Part shown: one piece after another, positions 8,350 to 14,767 of the stretch
How the letters are laid out: each line of letters opens with the position of its first letter
Numbering within the stretch: the first letter of the stretch is position 1
Assembly (NCBI GenBank): GCA_958349075.1
Contig: CATWBR010000049.1
Location: 1 to 14,767, forward strand
DNA: 14,767 nt
Source: an uncultured Clostridium sp.
GTDB taxonomy: Bacteria > Bacillota > Clostridia > Lachnospirales > Lachnospiraceae
Direction of reading: 5' to 3'
Translations under genes and position numbers: made by a program
The notes under the pieces: generated by a model
What the model saw: the letters and a program-made list of their open reading frames with translations, nothing else
Told to the model about the DNA's origin: nothing
Database searches by the model: none

Positions 8350-8378
8350 AGTATAATGCATTCGTAAGGCGGTTTCAA
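8350..8378 (-). promoter_or_regulatory. sigma-A promoter of the amidase gene
   Basis: On the minus strand TTGAAA (8378-8373) is followed after 17 nt by TATACT (8355-8350), 5 of 6 consensus matches in the -10 and 4 of 6 in the -35. Transcription would start near 8343, giving a leader of about 57 nt before the amidase ATG. Confidence 0.65.
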
Positions 8379-8413
8379 GCGTCTAAAGGCAAAGGCTTCC
8401 TTACGATTTTATG

Positions 8414-8427
8414 ACGCCGGCCGGCGT
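8414..8427. repeat. perfect 14-bp GC palindrome downstream of the LysR gene
   Basis: ACGCCGGCCGGCGT is self-complementary and lies about 55 bp beyond the LysR stop, upstream of the amidase promoter. There is no T-run, so it is not a clear terminator; it may be a weak LysR transcript end or a protein site. Confidence 0.25.
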
Positions 8428-8482
8428 ACCGGGCATCCCGTGCCTTCCGTCCCGCTCCCTCCTCCCCGTGCCTGGCTCAGAA

Positions 8483-9382
8483 TCAGTCGGAGCCGGATTG
8501 CCGCCATTCATTGCCGTGAAACTTGTTTTCAATATCTGCGATCAGTTTTTTCAGTCCGGAAGAAAGGAATTTATCTTTATGGTAGACGATTTTAAAGCTT
8601 CTTTTCAGTGTAAAGTCATTGATGATAATCTGATTGACCTCCTCATGATGCCTCAGCAGTGACTTGGAAAGAATCGAAACTCCCTGCCCCGAGGCAACGA
8701 TATTAATAATCGAGTCCGAGCTGTGGCAGATCCATTTTTCGATAAACGAAATCCCTCTTTCTTCCATCAAATCAGTGAAAAATTCCCTGGTGCCCGAACC
8801 TTCTTCCCTCAGTACGAAATCTTTTCCCGCCAAATCGGTAAGATTTACAGAAGACATGCCGGCAAACGGATGAGTCTTACCGCAGATCAGGACCATTTCA
8901 TCCTCGAATACATCTTTAAATATCACATTTTTCGTCTTGACTTTTCCCTCAATCACAGCGACGTCCAGTATTCCTTCGGAGATCTTACGGATGATATTCA
9001 TCGAATTATCAATGTAAACCCGTATACTCACATTTGGGGTTTCCGCCTCGTATCCGGTGATGATATCACTCAGGAAATAGCTTCCCACGGTCAGCGACGC
9101 GCCCACATGGATACACTGCTGGCTGGATGCATGGTACAAAAACTGTTCCAGCTCCTGATAGGTAGTAGTAATATGCCTGGCATATTCCAGGAATTCACGG
9201 CCTGTTTCCGTTATGTAAAGTTTCTTGGAAAGCCGTTCAAATAATTTGACATGATATTCTTTTTCTATCTGCATAATCGCATGGCTGACCGTTGGCTGCG
9301 TAATATACAGCTTTCTGGATGCAGTCCCCATCTGCCCGGTTTCTGCCACGGCGATAAAAATCTCAAAATCACGGATTGTCAT
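8483..9382 (-). CDS. LysR-family transcriptional regulator, probable regulator of asrABC
   Basis: The protein has 299 residues from ATG 9382, the normal LysR length. The N-terminal winged HTH covers about 1-62 (FEIFIAVAETGQMGTASRKL then ITQPTVSHAIMQIEKEYHVKLFER). The effector-binding domain (about 90-290) contains LREEGSGTRE near 191-200, a motif shared with CysL/YeiE-like regulators of sulfur metabolism. ATG 9382 has AAAGGAG 8 nt upstream; an in-frame ATG at 9403 would place this site inside the gene and is rejected. It is transcribed divergently from asrA across a 188-bp gap, the classic arrangement for a LysR protein controlling its neighbour and itself. Control of asrABC and a sulfite or sulfur-related ligand are inferred. 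Confidence 0.9.
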   Translation of the reverse strand: MTIRDFEIFIAVAETGQMGTASRKLYITQPTVSHAIMQIEKEYHVKLFERLSKKLYITETGREFLEYARHITTTYQELEQFLYHASSQQCIHVGASLTVGSYFLSDIITGYEAETPNVSIRVYIDNSMNIIRKISEGILDVAVIEGKVKTKNVIFKDVFEDEMVLICGKTHPFAGMSSVNLTDLAGKDFVLREEGSGTREFFTDLMEERGISFIEKWICHSSDSIINIVASGQGVSILSKSLLRHHEEVNQIIINDFTLKRSFKIVYHKDKFLSSGLKKLIADIENKFHGNEWRQSGSD

Positions 9383-9413
9383 AATCACTTCTCCTTTGTA
9401 CATTCCCGCAATG

Positions 9414-9448
9414 CATAGATGATTTGCTATGAGTTTATAACAAGTTTA
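9414..9448. promoter_or_regulatory. candidate LysR operator: repeats in the asr control region
   Basis: A perfect CATAG-N8-CTATG inverted repeat (9414-9418, 9427-9431) is followed by two direct AGTTTA copies (9432-9437, 9443-9448) spaced 11 bp, one helical turn. A third copy, inverted as TAAACT, lies at 9481-9486. Relative to a start near 9488 the direct repeats sit around -56 and -45, where LysR tetramers usually bind. Confidence 0.4.
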
Positions 9449-9471
9449 GCATTTTACGAATGACAGGGCAA
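9443..9471 (-). promoter_or_regulatory. possible promoter of the LysR gene
   Basis: On the minus strand TTGCCC (9471-9466) and TAAACT (9448-9443) are 17 nt apart, each with 4 of 6 consensus matches. The -10 coincides with the second AGTTTA repeat, which would fit autorepression. It is a weak call. Confidence 0.3.
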
Positions 9472-9481
9472 GCTCTATAAT
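9453..9481 (+). promoter_or_regulatory. activator-type promoter of asrABC
   Basis: A perfect -10 TATAAT (9476-9481) has a poor -35, TTTACG (9453-9458), at 17 nt spacing. A good -10 with a weak -35 behind candidate LysR sites is typical of activator dependence. Transcription would start near 9488, leaving a leader of about 80 nt before asrA. Confidence 0.55.
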
Positions 9482-9570
9482 AAACTTAGAACAGCCGTTA
9501 TTACCAGCTAAATTCTACATAGCCGTTGCACTTCAGCCCACAGGGCAAAAACAGAAAGGAAGTAGACGAA

Positions 9571-10629
9571 ATGAGAAGCTCAAAAACCTATCAGCTCAAA
9601 ACAGCAGACATAAATAAACTTTTTGATGTCCTGAAAGAAAAATATGCTATTTTTGCGCCTGTCAGAATTCCCTCAGGAGGGAGATATGCCGGACAGGACT
9701 CTATTCTTTACAAGGAGATTGAACGGTATGAAGAGATTGAATTCCGCGAGAGATCCACTTATGCAATGAAAGAGGTAATCACACCGATTACACAGACCCT
9801 GTTTTATTTTACCGAGGACGAGTTCCGGGAAAGCAAGCCGGAGGAAACAAGAGATTTTCTCATTTTCGGAAGAGCCTGCGATATTAATGCAGTAAAAATT
9901 CAGGACCAGATTTACCTCGGGAACGGCGATATCCCGGATCCTTTCTATCAGAGAAGAAGGAAAAAGGTAAAGTTCGCTCTGATGGAATGTCCAGAGGAAT
10001 TTGACGGCTGCTTCTGCTGCAGCGTGGGTTCCAATGTCACAGACATGCATTCCATTGCATTTTCCTTTGGCGAAGAAGGGGCTTACATTGAGGTAAAGGA
10101 TGATAGCTTCGGCGATTATTTTGCAGGATGTGAGGAAGCCGATTACGAAATCACCTTCCCGATGGAAAATAAATTAAAAGTCGACTTTCCGGTGATTGAA
10201 TCTCTCGATATGGCCAATCAATTAAAGGAGCATCCGATGTGGGAGGAATTCGACGCCAGATGTATCGCCTGCGGGGCCTGTACCGTAGCCTGCAGCACCT
10301 GTACGTGTTTCGAAACCACAGATATCATTTATACGCAGAACGGTAAAGCCGGTGAAAGAAGAAGGACCTGCTCTTCCTGTATGGTGGACGGGTTTGACCG
10401 TATGGCCGGAGGCGCTTGTTTCAGACACAAAATTTCCGAAAAATACCGCTATAAAATCTTACATAAAGTATACGGACATAACGCACGGTTCCAAACCGGC
10501 CCGATGTGTGTGGGCTGCGGAAGATGTTCGGCCAGGTGTCCGCAGCTCATCGGATATCCTGAAACACTGAATAAGCTGTCAAAGGCAATCGAAGAAATAA
10601 AGCAAAAGGAGGAAGTCAGCCATGCTTAA
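9571..10629 (+). CDS. asrA: anaerobic sulfite reductase subunit A (ferredoxin-like electron relay)
   Basis: The 352-residue iron-sulfur subunit passes electrons from the flavin subunit AsrB to the siroheme subunit AsrC. Two [4Fe-4S] sites are visible near the C-terminus. The first is CIACGACTVAC (Cys231, 234, 237, 241), followed by Cys244 and Cys246. The second is CVGCGRCSARCP (Cys313, 316, 319, 323). Further cysteines (267, 270, 283) may complete binding. The N-terminal two thirds, with GRACDINAV at 100-107 and a Cys-rich CFCC at 147-150, match the AsrA/hydrogenase-beta-type family. ATG 9571 is used: AAAGGA stands before it, while an in-frame TTG at 9526 has none. The length is close to Salmonella AsrA (about 347). 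It is first gene of the operon and overlaps asrB by 8 nt. Confidence 0.95.
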   Translation: MRSSKTYQLKTADINKLFDVLKEKYAIFAPVRIPSGGRYAGQDSILYKEIERYEEIEFRERSTYAMKEVITPITQTLFYFTEDEFRESKPEETRDFLIFGRACDINAVKIQDQIYLGNGDIPDPFYQRRRKKVKFALMECPEEFDGCFCCSVGSNVTDMHSIAFSFGEEGAYIEVKDDSFGDYFAGCEEADYEITFPMENKLKVDFPVIESLDMANQLKEHPMWEEFDARCIACGACTVACSTCTCFETTDIIYTQNGKAGERRRTCSSCMVDGFDRMAGGACFRHKISEKYRYKILHKVYGHNARFQTGPMCVGCGRCSARCPQLIGYPETLNKLSKAIEEIKQKEEVSHA

Positions 10630-11422
10630 TAACCCGTTGAAACCACAGGCACATAGAATAATAGATATTTTTAAGCAGACGGAAGCGGAATGGACCTTCC
10701 GGATCGAAAATGAACTCCCCATCAGGCACGGGCAATTCATGCAGCTTTCCCTGCCTAAAATCGGTGAGGCTCCCATCTCGATCAGCGGCTTTGGCGACGG
10801 ATACGCCGACTTTACGATCCGAAAGGTCGGAAAGGTAACGGACGAACTTTTCGGTTTAAAGAAGGGCGGCACCATTTTTGTCAGAGGATGCTACGGCAAC
10901 GGCTGGCCGACGGAACAGCTAAGAGGAAAAAATGTTGTGATTATCGCAGGCGGAACAGGCGTTTCACCGGTTAAGAGCCTGATTAGCCGGCTTTACTCTG
11001 ATCCTGACTATGCAGAGGAAATCTATTTAATCCTCGGTTTTAAGAATTCACAGAGTATCCTGTTTACGGATGAGATAGAACAATGGAAAACAGCGCCGAA
11101 TTTCCATGTCATCCGCACACTTGACAATGAGGATTATCCCGGCTGGAACAAGGGAATGGTCACCGCTTTTGTGAAGGATATCCCCTTTGAATCTTTCGGA
11201 GAAAATTACGAATGTCTTGTGGTGGGGCCTCCCATTATGATGAAGTTCGCAGCCAAAAGCCTGCTGGATAACGGGGTTCCTGAGAATAAAATCTGGATGT
11301 CTTTTGAGCGGAAAATGTCCTGTGCCATCGGTAAATGCGGACACTGCAGAATTGACGAAACTTATGTCTGTTTGGACGGCCCTGTATTTAATTACACGAT
11401 TGGCAAAAAGCTGGTAGATTAG
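10622..11422 (+). CDS. asrB: anaerobic sulfite reductase subunit B (FAD/NAD(P)H reductase)
   Basis: The 266-residue flavoprotein takes electrons from NAD(P)H for sulfite reduction. The ferredoxin-NADP-reductase fold is clear: an FAD-binding beta barrel (about 8-98; PISISGFGDG in the flavin motif position), then a nucleotide-binding domain (about 103-225; VVIIAGGTGVSPVKSLI at 105-121, VVGPPIMMK at 200-208). A C-terminal [2Fe-2S] site follows with Cys234, 239, 242 and 250 (C-x4-C-x2-C-x7-C), as in dihydroorotate dehydrogenase B electron-transfer subunits. ATG 10622 lies within the asrA end, 8 nt overlap, with AAAGGAGG upstream, so the two are translationally coupled. The asrA context separates it from PyrK-like relatives. 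Confidence 0.95.
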   Translation: MLNNPLKPQAHRIIDIFKQTEAEWTFRIENELPIRHGQFMQLSLPKIGEAPISISGFGDGYADFTIRKVGKVTDELFGLKKGGTIFVRGCYGNGWPTEQLRGKNVVIIAGGTGVSPVKSLISRLYSDPDYAEEIYLILGFKNSQSILFTDEIEQWKTAPNFHVIRTLDNEDYPGWNKGMVTAFVKDIPFESFGENYECLVVGPPIMMKFAAKSLLDNGVPENKIWMSFERKMSCAIGKCGHCRIDETYVCLDGPVFNYTIGKKLVD

Positions 11423-11435
11423 GAGGTAAATTGCG

Positions 11436-12458
11436 GTGAGCGATATCAATATAGGTAAATTGAGAAATAATTGTTTCCGTCAATCCAAGATTGCAGGTGA
11501 GTTCATGCTGCAGCTTCGCGTGCCGGGGGCGGTCATCGATGCAAAATGGCTGGATCTTGTCAGTCACGTATGCAGCACCTGGGGCAACGGTTCATTCCAC
11601 CTGGGAATGCGGCAGACCTTAAACGTTCCGGGCATCAAAGCCGAGAATATCCCGGCGGTGAATGAATACATACGTCCCTATCTGGACGCGGTTGAATGTG
11701 ATATGTGCGATGTGGAGATGGATACGTCAAATGGCTATCCCTTTATCGGACCCAGAAATATCATGGCCTGCATCGGAGGCATCCATTGTATTAAGGGGAA
11801 TGTGAATACGCAGGAAATGGCCCATAAGATTGAAAAAATAATCTATCCCAACCCATACCATATCAAAGTATCCATAGCGGGATGTCCCAATGACTGTGCC
11901 AAGGGCCATTTCCAGGATTTTGGAATCATCGGCTGCACGAAGCCGGTTTATGATATCGACCGGTGCATCGGCTGCGGAGCCTGCGTCGACAAATGCAAAG
12001 GAGCGGCAACCCGGGTTCTCTCACTGAACGACAAAGGGAAGGTTGATAAAGATCCCTGCTGCTGCGTGGGCTGCGGAGAATGCGTCATCGCCTGTCCGGC
12101 CGGGGCATGGCGGCGTCCCGATAAAGATTTTTATAAGATTGTTATCGGCGGAAGAACAGGTAAGCAGTATCCCCGAATGGGGAAAATGTTTGCCAACTGG
12201 CTGACGGAAGAAAGCGTACTGGCCATCATGGGCAACTGGCCGAAGTTCTCCGAATGGGTCCTGGGCGGAAAACCCGTCTACCTTCACGGCGGCCATCTGA
12301 TTGACAGGGCTGGGTATCAGAAATTCAAGGACTTTATGCTGGATGGTGTGACACTGAATCCGGAAGCCTATATTGCAGAAACCATCAACTGGGCCGAAAC
12401 GGAATACAGGAGTAATATTCATGTGAAACCGTTGGAACAGCATGAGACGGTAAGATAG
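11436..12458 (+). CDS. asrC: anaerobic sulfite reductase subunit C (siroheme catalytic subunit)
   Basis: The 340-residue catalytic subunit reduces sulfite to sulfide with six electrons at a siroheme bridged to a [4Fe-4S] cluster. The siroheme cluster motif is complete: Cys112-x5-Cys118 and CPNDC (Cys150, Cys154). A two-cluster ferredoxin insert follows with CIGCGACVDKC (Cys177, 180, 183, 187) and CVGCGECVIACP (Cys210, 213, 216, 220); Cys208 and Cys209 stand just before the second cluster. The substrate-pocket half contains GSFHLGMRQTLNVPGI (52-67). The start is GTG at 11436, with AGGAGGT 8 nt upstream and 13 nt after asrB. The length fits AsrC (about 337 in Salmonella). No siroheme-synthesis gene is in the window, so the cofactor must be made elsewhere. 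Confidence 0.96.
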   Translation: MSDINIGKLRNNCFRQSKIAGEFMLQLRVPGAVIDAKWLDLVSHVCSTWGNGSFHLGMRQTLNVPGIKAENIPAVNEYIRPYLDAVECDMCDVEMDTSNGYPFIGPRNIMACIGGIHCIKGNVNTQEMAHKIEKIIYPNPYHIKVSIAGCPNDCAKGHFQDFGIIGCTKPVYDIDRCIGCGACVDKCKGAATRVLSLNDKGKVDKDPCCCVGCGECVIACPAGAWRRPDKDFYKIVIGGRTGKQYPRMGKMFANWLTEESVLAIMGNWPKFSEWVLGGKPVYLHGGHLIDRAGYQKFKDFMLDGVTLNPEAYIAETINWAETEYRSNIHVKPLEQHETVR

Positions 12459-12471
12459 GAAAATTGACGCA

Positions 12472-12562
12472 TGAGCCTTTGGGCCATTGGAATTTTGACA
12501 CGGAGGAGGAATCCTGACACAATAAATTTCTCCGGACCGGTTATACAGGGACCAAAGGCTCA
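12472..12562 (+). other. long stem-loop just downstream of asrC
   Basis: TGAGCCTTTGG (12472-12482) and CCAAAGGCTCA (12552-12562) form a perfect 11-bp stem. Inside, CGGAGGAG (12501-12508) pairs with TTTCTCCG (12527-12534), including G-U pairs that exist only on the plus strand. It begins 13 nt after the asrC stop. No T-run follows, so it may stabilise the mRNA 3' end, act as a weak terminator, or belong to a small RNA; a TTGACA-N17-CACAAT promoter-like pair (12495-12523) lies within it. Confidence 0.4.
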
Positions 12563-12615
12563 CCGTCCGTCGTTCCCTTCTGCATTTTCCGGACTTCCCT
12601 CGCTTTCATTCTCAT

Positions 12616-12623
12616 GATACAAT
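12616..12623 (+). promoter_or_regulatory. extended -10 promoter before the sigma-54 activator
   Basis: GATACAAT with a TG one base before TACAAT (TG at 12615-12616, TACAAT 12618-12623) is an extended -10; the -35 position (TTCCCT) is poor. The leader would be about 107 nt. No TGGCAC-N5-TTGC sigma-54 promoter was seen by eye before the gene. Confidence 0.4.
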
Positions 12624-12736
12624 CAGTGTAGCTTAATTTTATTAAAGCCGGTTACTGTCAAATGTATCACAGAAACAGAGCTTGCATAGGGACTACGGAA
12701 GATACTGTGAATTTTCATTGAAAAAAGGGAATTACC

Positions 12737-14752
12737 ATGAAGAAAAAAATATCTATCGTCTTTACCGCACCGGTGTCACCAAGTCTGGTTCCCAATCTCA
12801 CCCGGGATCTGAGGCTTGTGTTCGGCGATGCCGTCGAAATATCCGTAATATACAGCAGTGAACTAAAAGAAAATGAACAGTTAAACAGTGATGTCATCCT
12901 CATTATGCGTCCGGGAATTATGAAACGTCTTCAAAATCATCTGCCGGATCCCGGTAAGGTGGTTCTCGTAACCCGTACCATATCAGAGGACGCCGTCTAC
13001 CAGCTCTACGATATTCCGCCGGACTCGCGTGTTTTGGTGGTGAATGATTCCCGTGAGACCACGGCCGATACGGTGGCCATGCTCTGCCAGCTTGGAATCG
13101 CCCATCTGGAACTGATTCCCTACCTGGATAAGGAGGCGGACTTTTCCGATATTCAGTTTGCCGTCACTCCCGGAGAGGCACGGATGGTCCCTTCGGCGAT
13201 TCCCAATATCATCGACATCGGCGACCGCCGACTGGACATGCAGACCTTCCTGGATATGCTCCCCCTTTTAAACCTCAGTTCAGACTCCATCAGCCAGGCG
13301 CTGATCCGTTACTCTGAAAACAAGCTCGAACTGCATACTGGCATTAAGAAGCGCTATATCCAAAGTTACATGCTCAGTGAAACGCTGACTCAAATTCTGA
13401 GTCTCCAGAAGTCGGGGATTCTCGTTACCGATGCCCAGTATCATATCAGCTATTGGAATACCGCGGCAGAACGGATTCTGGAAAAAGCTCCGGGGAACCA
13501 TCTTAAGCTCTCTCTCTGCCTTCCTGCCGATATCGCTGAGCAATTAACCTCTTCCTCTTTTACGGATGATCTCTTCACCCTGGGTGGCAGTTCCTTTATG
13601 ATTAGCCGTATCCCCCTGCACACGATGGGGCAGGTTTCCGGCTATTGCCTTACCTTTGAATCCGCTTCCCAGATCAGAAAAAGCGGAAGCGAGTTGAGCC
13701 GCCGGCTGCGCAACCAGGGATTGTCGGCCAGGTATTATTTTGATGATATTATATATAAAAGCCCTGCAATGGAACACTGCATCACGCTTGCAAAAAAGGT
13801 GGCGGCCAGCGATTACACCGTATTAATCACGGGTGAAACCGGTACAGGGAAAGAACTCTTCGCCCAGGCCATCCACAACTATTCGACCAGGAAAAGCAGC
13901 CCGTTCGTAGCGGTAAACTGCGCCGCTCTCCCCGAAAGCCTCCTGGAAAGCGAATTATTCGGATACGAAGAGGGTGCATTTACGGGAGCCCGACGCGGAG
14001 GTAAAATGGGGCTCTTTGAGCAGGCCGACGGCGGTACCCTGTTTCTGGATGAAATCGGTGACATGCCCTATTCCCTTCAGTCCCGGCTTCTCCGTGTGCT
14101 CCAGGAACAGCAGATTGTGCGCATCGGAGGCGGAGGCGCCATCAATATCAATGTACGTGTTTTAACCGCAACCAACTGTAATTTACCGGAACTGACAAAA
14201 GAAAAAAAGTTTCGGGAGGATCTCTTTTTCCGTCTGAATGTGTTTCCCCTTTCACTGCCTCCTCTCCGCATGAGAAAGGAGGACATTCTCCCGCTCTTCT
14301 CTTCTCTTGCCGGTATGGAAATGAAGAAGTTTGAACCGCACATAAAAAGCCGCCTGCTTTCCTACCGGTGGCCGGGCAATGTCAGAGAGCTCCGCAACGC
14401 GGCGAGTTATTACCAGTTGATGGGAAATCTGGAATGCCTTCCTGACCCCGAGGAACCGGAGATTTCCTGCAGCCCTGCGGACGCCTCCTCCCCCGCCCGC
14501 ATTGCCGGGCAGATTCTGGAAATTGTCCGCGCCTTTAACGGACTTAAACAGACCATCGGACGGACCGGGCTTATCACGGAAATGGAGAAGAGAGGCTTTA
14601 CAACCAGCCAGAAACAAATGGAACATTTTATCAAAACTCTTCTGGATTCCGGCTACATCACCCGCAGCAGAGGACGCAGCGGAATCCATCTGACAGAATC
14701 CGGCAGCCGGCATATCAATGATGCCGGAATGGACTTCAAAACTCTACGCTAG
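12737..14752 (+). CDS. PrpR-type sigma-54-dependent transcriptional activator with atypical C-terminus
   Basis: The protein has 671 residues. Residues 5-195 resemble the PrpR N-terminal ligand-sensing domain (VVNDSRETTADTVAMLCQLG near 101-120). A PAS-like segment follows (about 222-310; SGILVTDAQYHISYWNTAAERIL), then the AAA+ core (about 335-565). Core motifs are Walker A GETGTGKE (366-373), the sigma-54 contact loop GAFTGA (413-418), Walker B LFLDEIGDM (Asp438, Glu439), the arginine-finger region FREDLFFRLNVFPL and sensor II WPGNVRELRN (545-554). Such proteins open sigma-54 promoters using ATP. The C-terminus (about 585-671) lacks the usual Fis-type HTH and instead looks like a winged helix (TTSQKQMEHFIKTLLDSGYI then SRGRSGIHLTES). 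ATG 12737 is preceded by AAGGGA. It starts 278 bp after asrC with its own promoter. Ligand and targets are unknown; the targets are probably to the right, past the window. Confidence 0.92.
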   Translation: MKKKISIVFTAPVSPSLVPNLTRDLRLVFGDAVEISVIYSSELKENEQLNSDVILIMRPGIMKRLQNHLPDPGKVVLVTRTISEDAVYQLYDIPPDSRVLVVNDSRETTADTVAMLCQLGIAHLELIPYLDKEADFSDIQFAVTPGEARMVPSAIPNIIDIGDRRLDMQTFLDMLPLLNLSSDSISQALIRYSENKLELHTGIKKRYIQSYMLSETLTQILSLQKSGILVTDAQYHISYWNTAAERILEKAPGNHLKLSLCLPADIAEQLTSSSFTDDLFTLGGSSFMISRIPLHTMGQVSGYCLTFESASQIRKSGSELSRRLRNQGLSARYYFDDIIYKSPAMEHCITLAKKVAASDYTVLITGETGTGKELFAQAIHNYSTRKSSPFVAVNCAALPESLLESELFGYEEGAFTGARRGGKMGLFEQADGGTLFLDEIGDMPYSLQSRLLRVLQEQQIVRIGGGGAININVRVLTATNCNLPELTKEKKFREDLFFRLNVFPLSLPPLRMRKEDILPLFSSLAGMEMKKFEPHIKSRLLSYRWPGNVRELRNAASYYQLMGNLECLPDPEEPEISCSPADASSPARIAGQILEIVRAFNGLKQTIGRTGLITEMEKRGFTTSQKQMEHFIKTLLDSGYITRSRGRSGIHLTESGSRHINDAGMDFKTLR

Positions 14753-14767
14753 TAATTGTTTATAAAT

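Noticed and set aside
9383..9403. ATG at 9403 as the LysR start
   Set aside because: The AAAGGAG binding site lies inside this extension and fits the ATG at 9382, which begins the usual LysR N-terminus.
9526..9570. TTG at 9526 as an upstream start for asrA
   Set aside because: No ribosome binding site precedes it, and the extra 15 residues contain the actual binding site AAAGGA of the ATG at 9571.
12488..12525. Two TGACAC copies as a CRISPR-like or transposon repeat
   Set aside because: Only two 6-bp copies exist, with no further units, spacers or target-site duplication; no CRISPR array, insertion sequence or tRNA gene was seen in the window.
12459..12736. A sigma-54 promoter before the PrpR-like activator
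   Set aside because: No GG and GC dinucleotides with the required 10-bp spacing in a TGGCAC-N5-TTGC context were found; an extended -10 sigma-A site fits better.

Overview
The window looks like chromosomal DNA of an anaerobic Firmicute, most likely a Lachnospiraceae/Clostridium cluster XIVa organism. The grounds are strong AGGAGG-type ribosome binding sites, moderate GC, a Firmicute-type F-ATPase operon, a clostridial cell-wall amidase and a clostridial asrABC sulfite reductase operon. This is inference from gene content; no 16S rRNA gene is present.

Layout, left to right. (1) Positions 1-258 hold no plausible gene but fold into a long, nearly continuous rod-shaped RNA whose two ends pair. 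Its architecture resembles 6S RNA transcribed on the + strand. (2) A perfect 17-bp inverted repeat at 313-350 is a two-way intrinsic terminator between that RNA and the ATP synthase operon, which converges on it. (3) Positions 359-6668 (minus strand) carry the complete eight-gene F1Fo ATP synthase operon in canonical order atpB-E-F-H-A-G-D-C, with a sigma-A-like promoter near 6800-6828 and no atpI. (4) Positions 7060-8286 (minus) carry a secreted or membrane-anchored SH3b plus Amidase_3 cell-wall amidase with its own promoter and terminator. (5) Positions 8483-9382 (minus) carry a LysR-family regulator, divergent from (6) asrA-asrB-asrC at 9571-12458 (plus), the three-subunit anaerobic siroheme sulfite reductase that reduces sulfite to sulfide. 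The region between them has a perfect TATAAT -10 and repeated AGTTTA half-sites. (7) Positions 12737-14752 (plus) carry a sigma-54-dependent activator with a PrpR-type sensory N-terminus, a PAS-like region and an AAA+ core, but a winged-helix-like C-terminus instead of the usual Fis-type HTH. Its target genes are probably beyond the right edge.

How the parts relate. The atp operon is housekeeping energy conservation; the c-subunit lacks the residues typical of Na+ binding, so H+ coupling is the better guess. The asr operon with its divergent LysR regulator is a self-contained sulfite-responsive redox module: AsrB takes electrons from NAD(P)H, AsrA relays them, and AsrC reduces sulfite at siroheme. 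No completely novel multi-gene system is evident. The observations most worth a second look are the 6S-like RNA, the repeated stop-codon-within-Shine-Dalgarno junctions of the atp operon, the divergent asr control region, and the atypical DNA-binding end of the sigma-54 activator.
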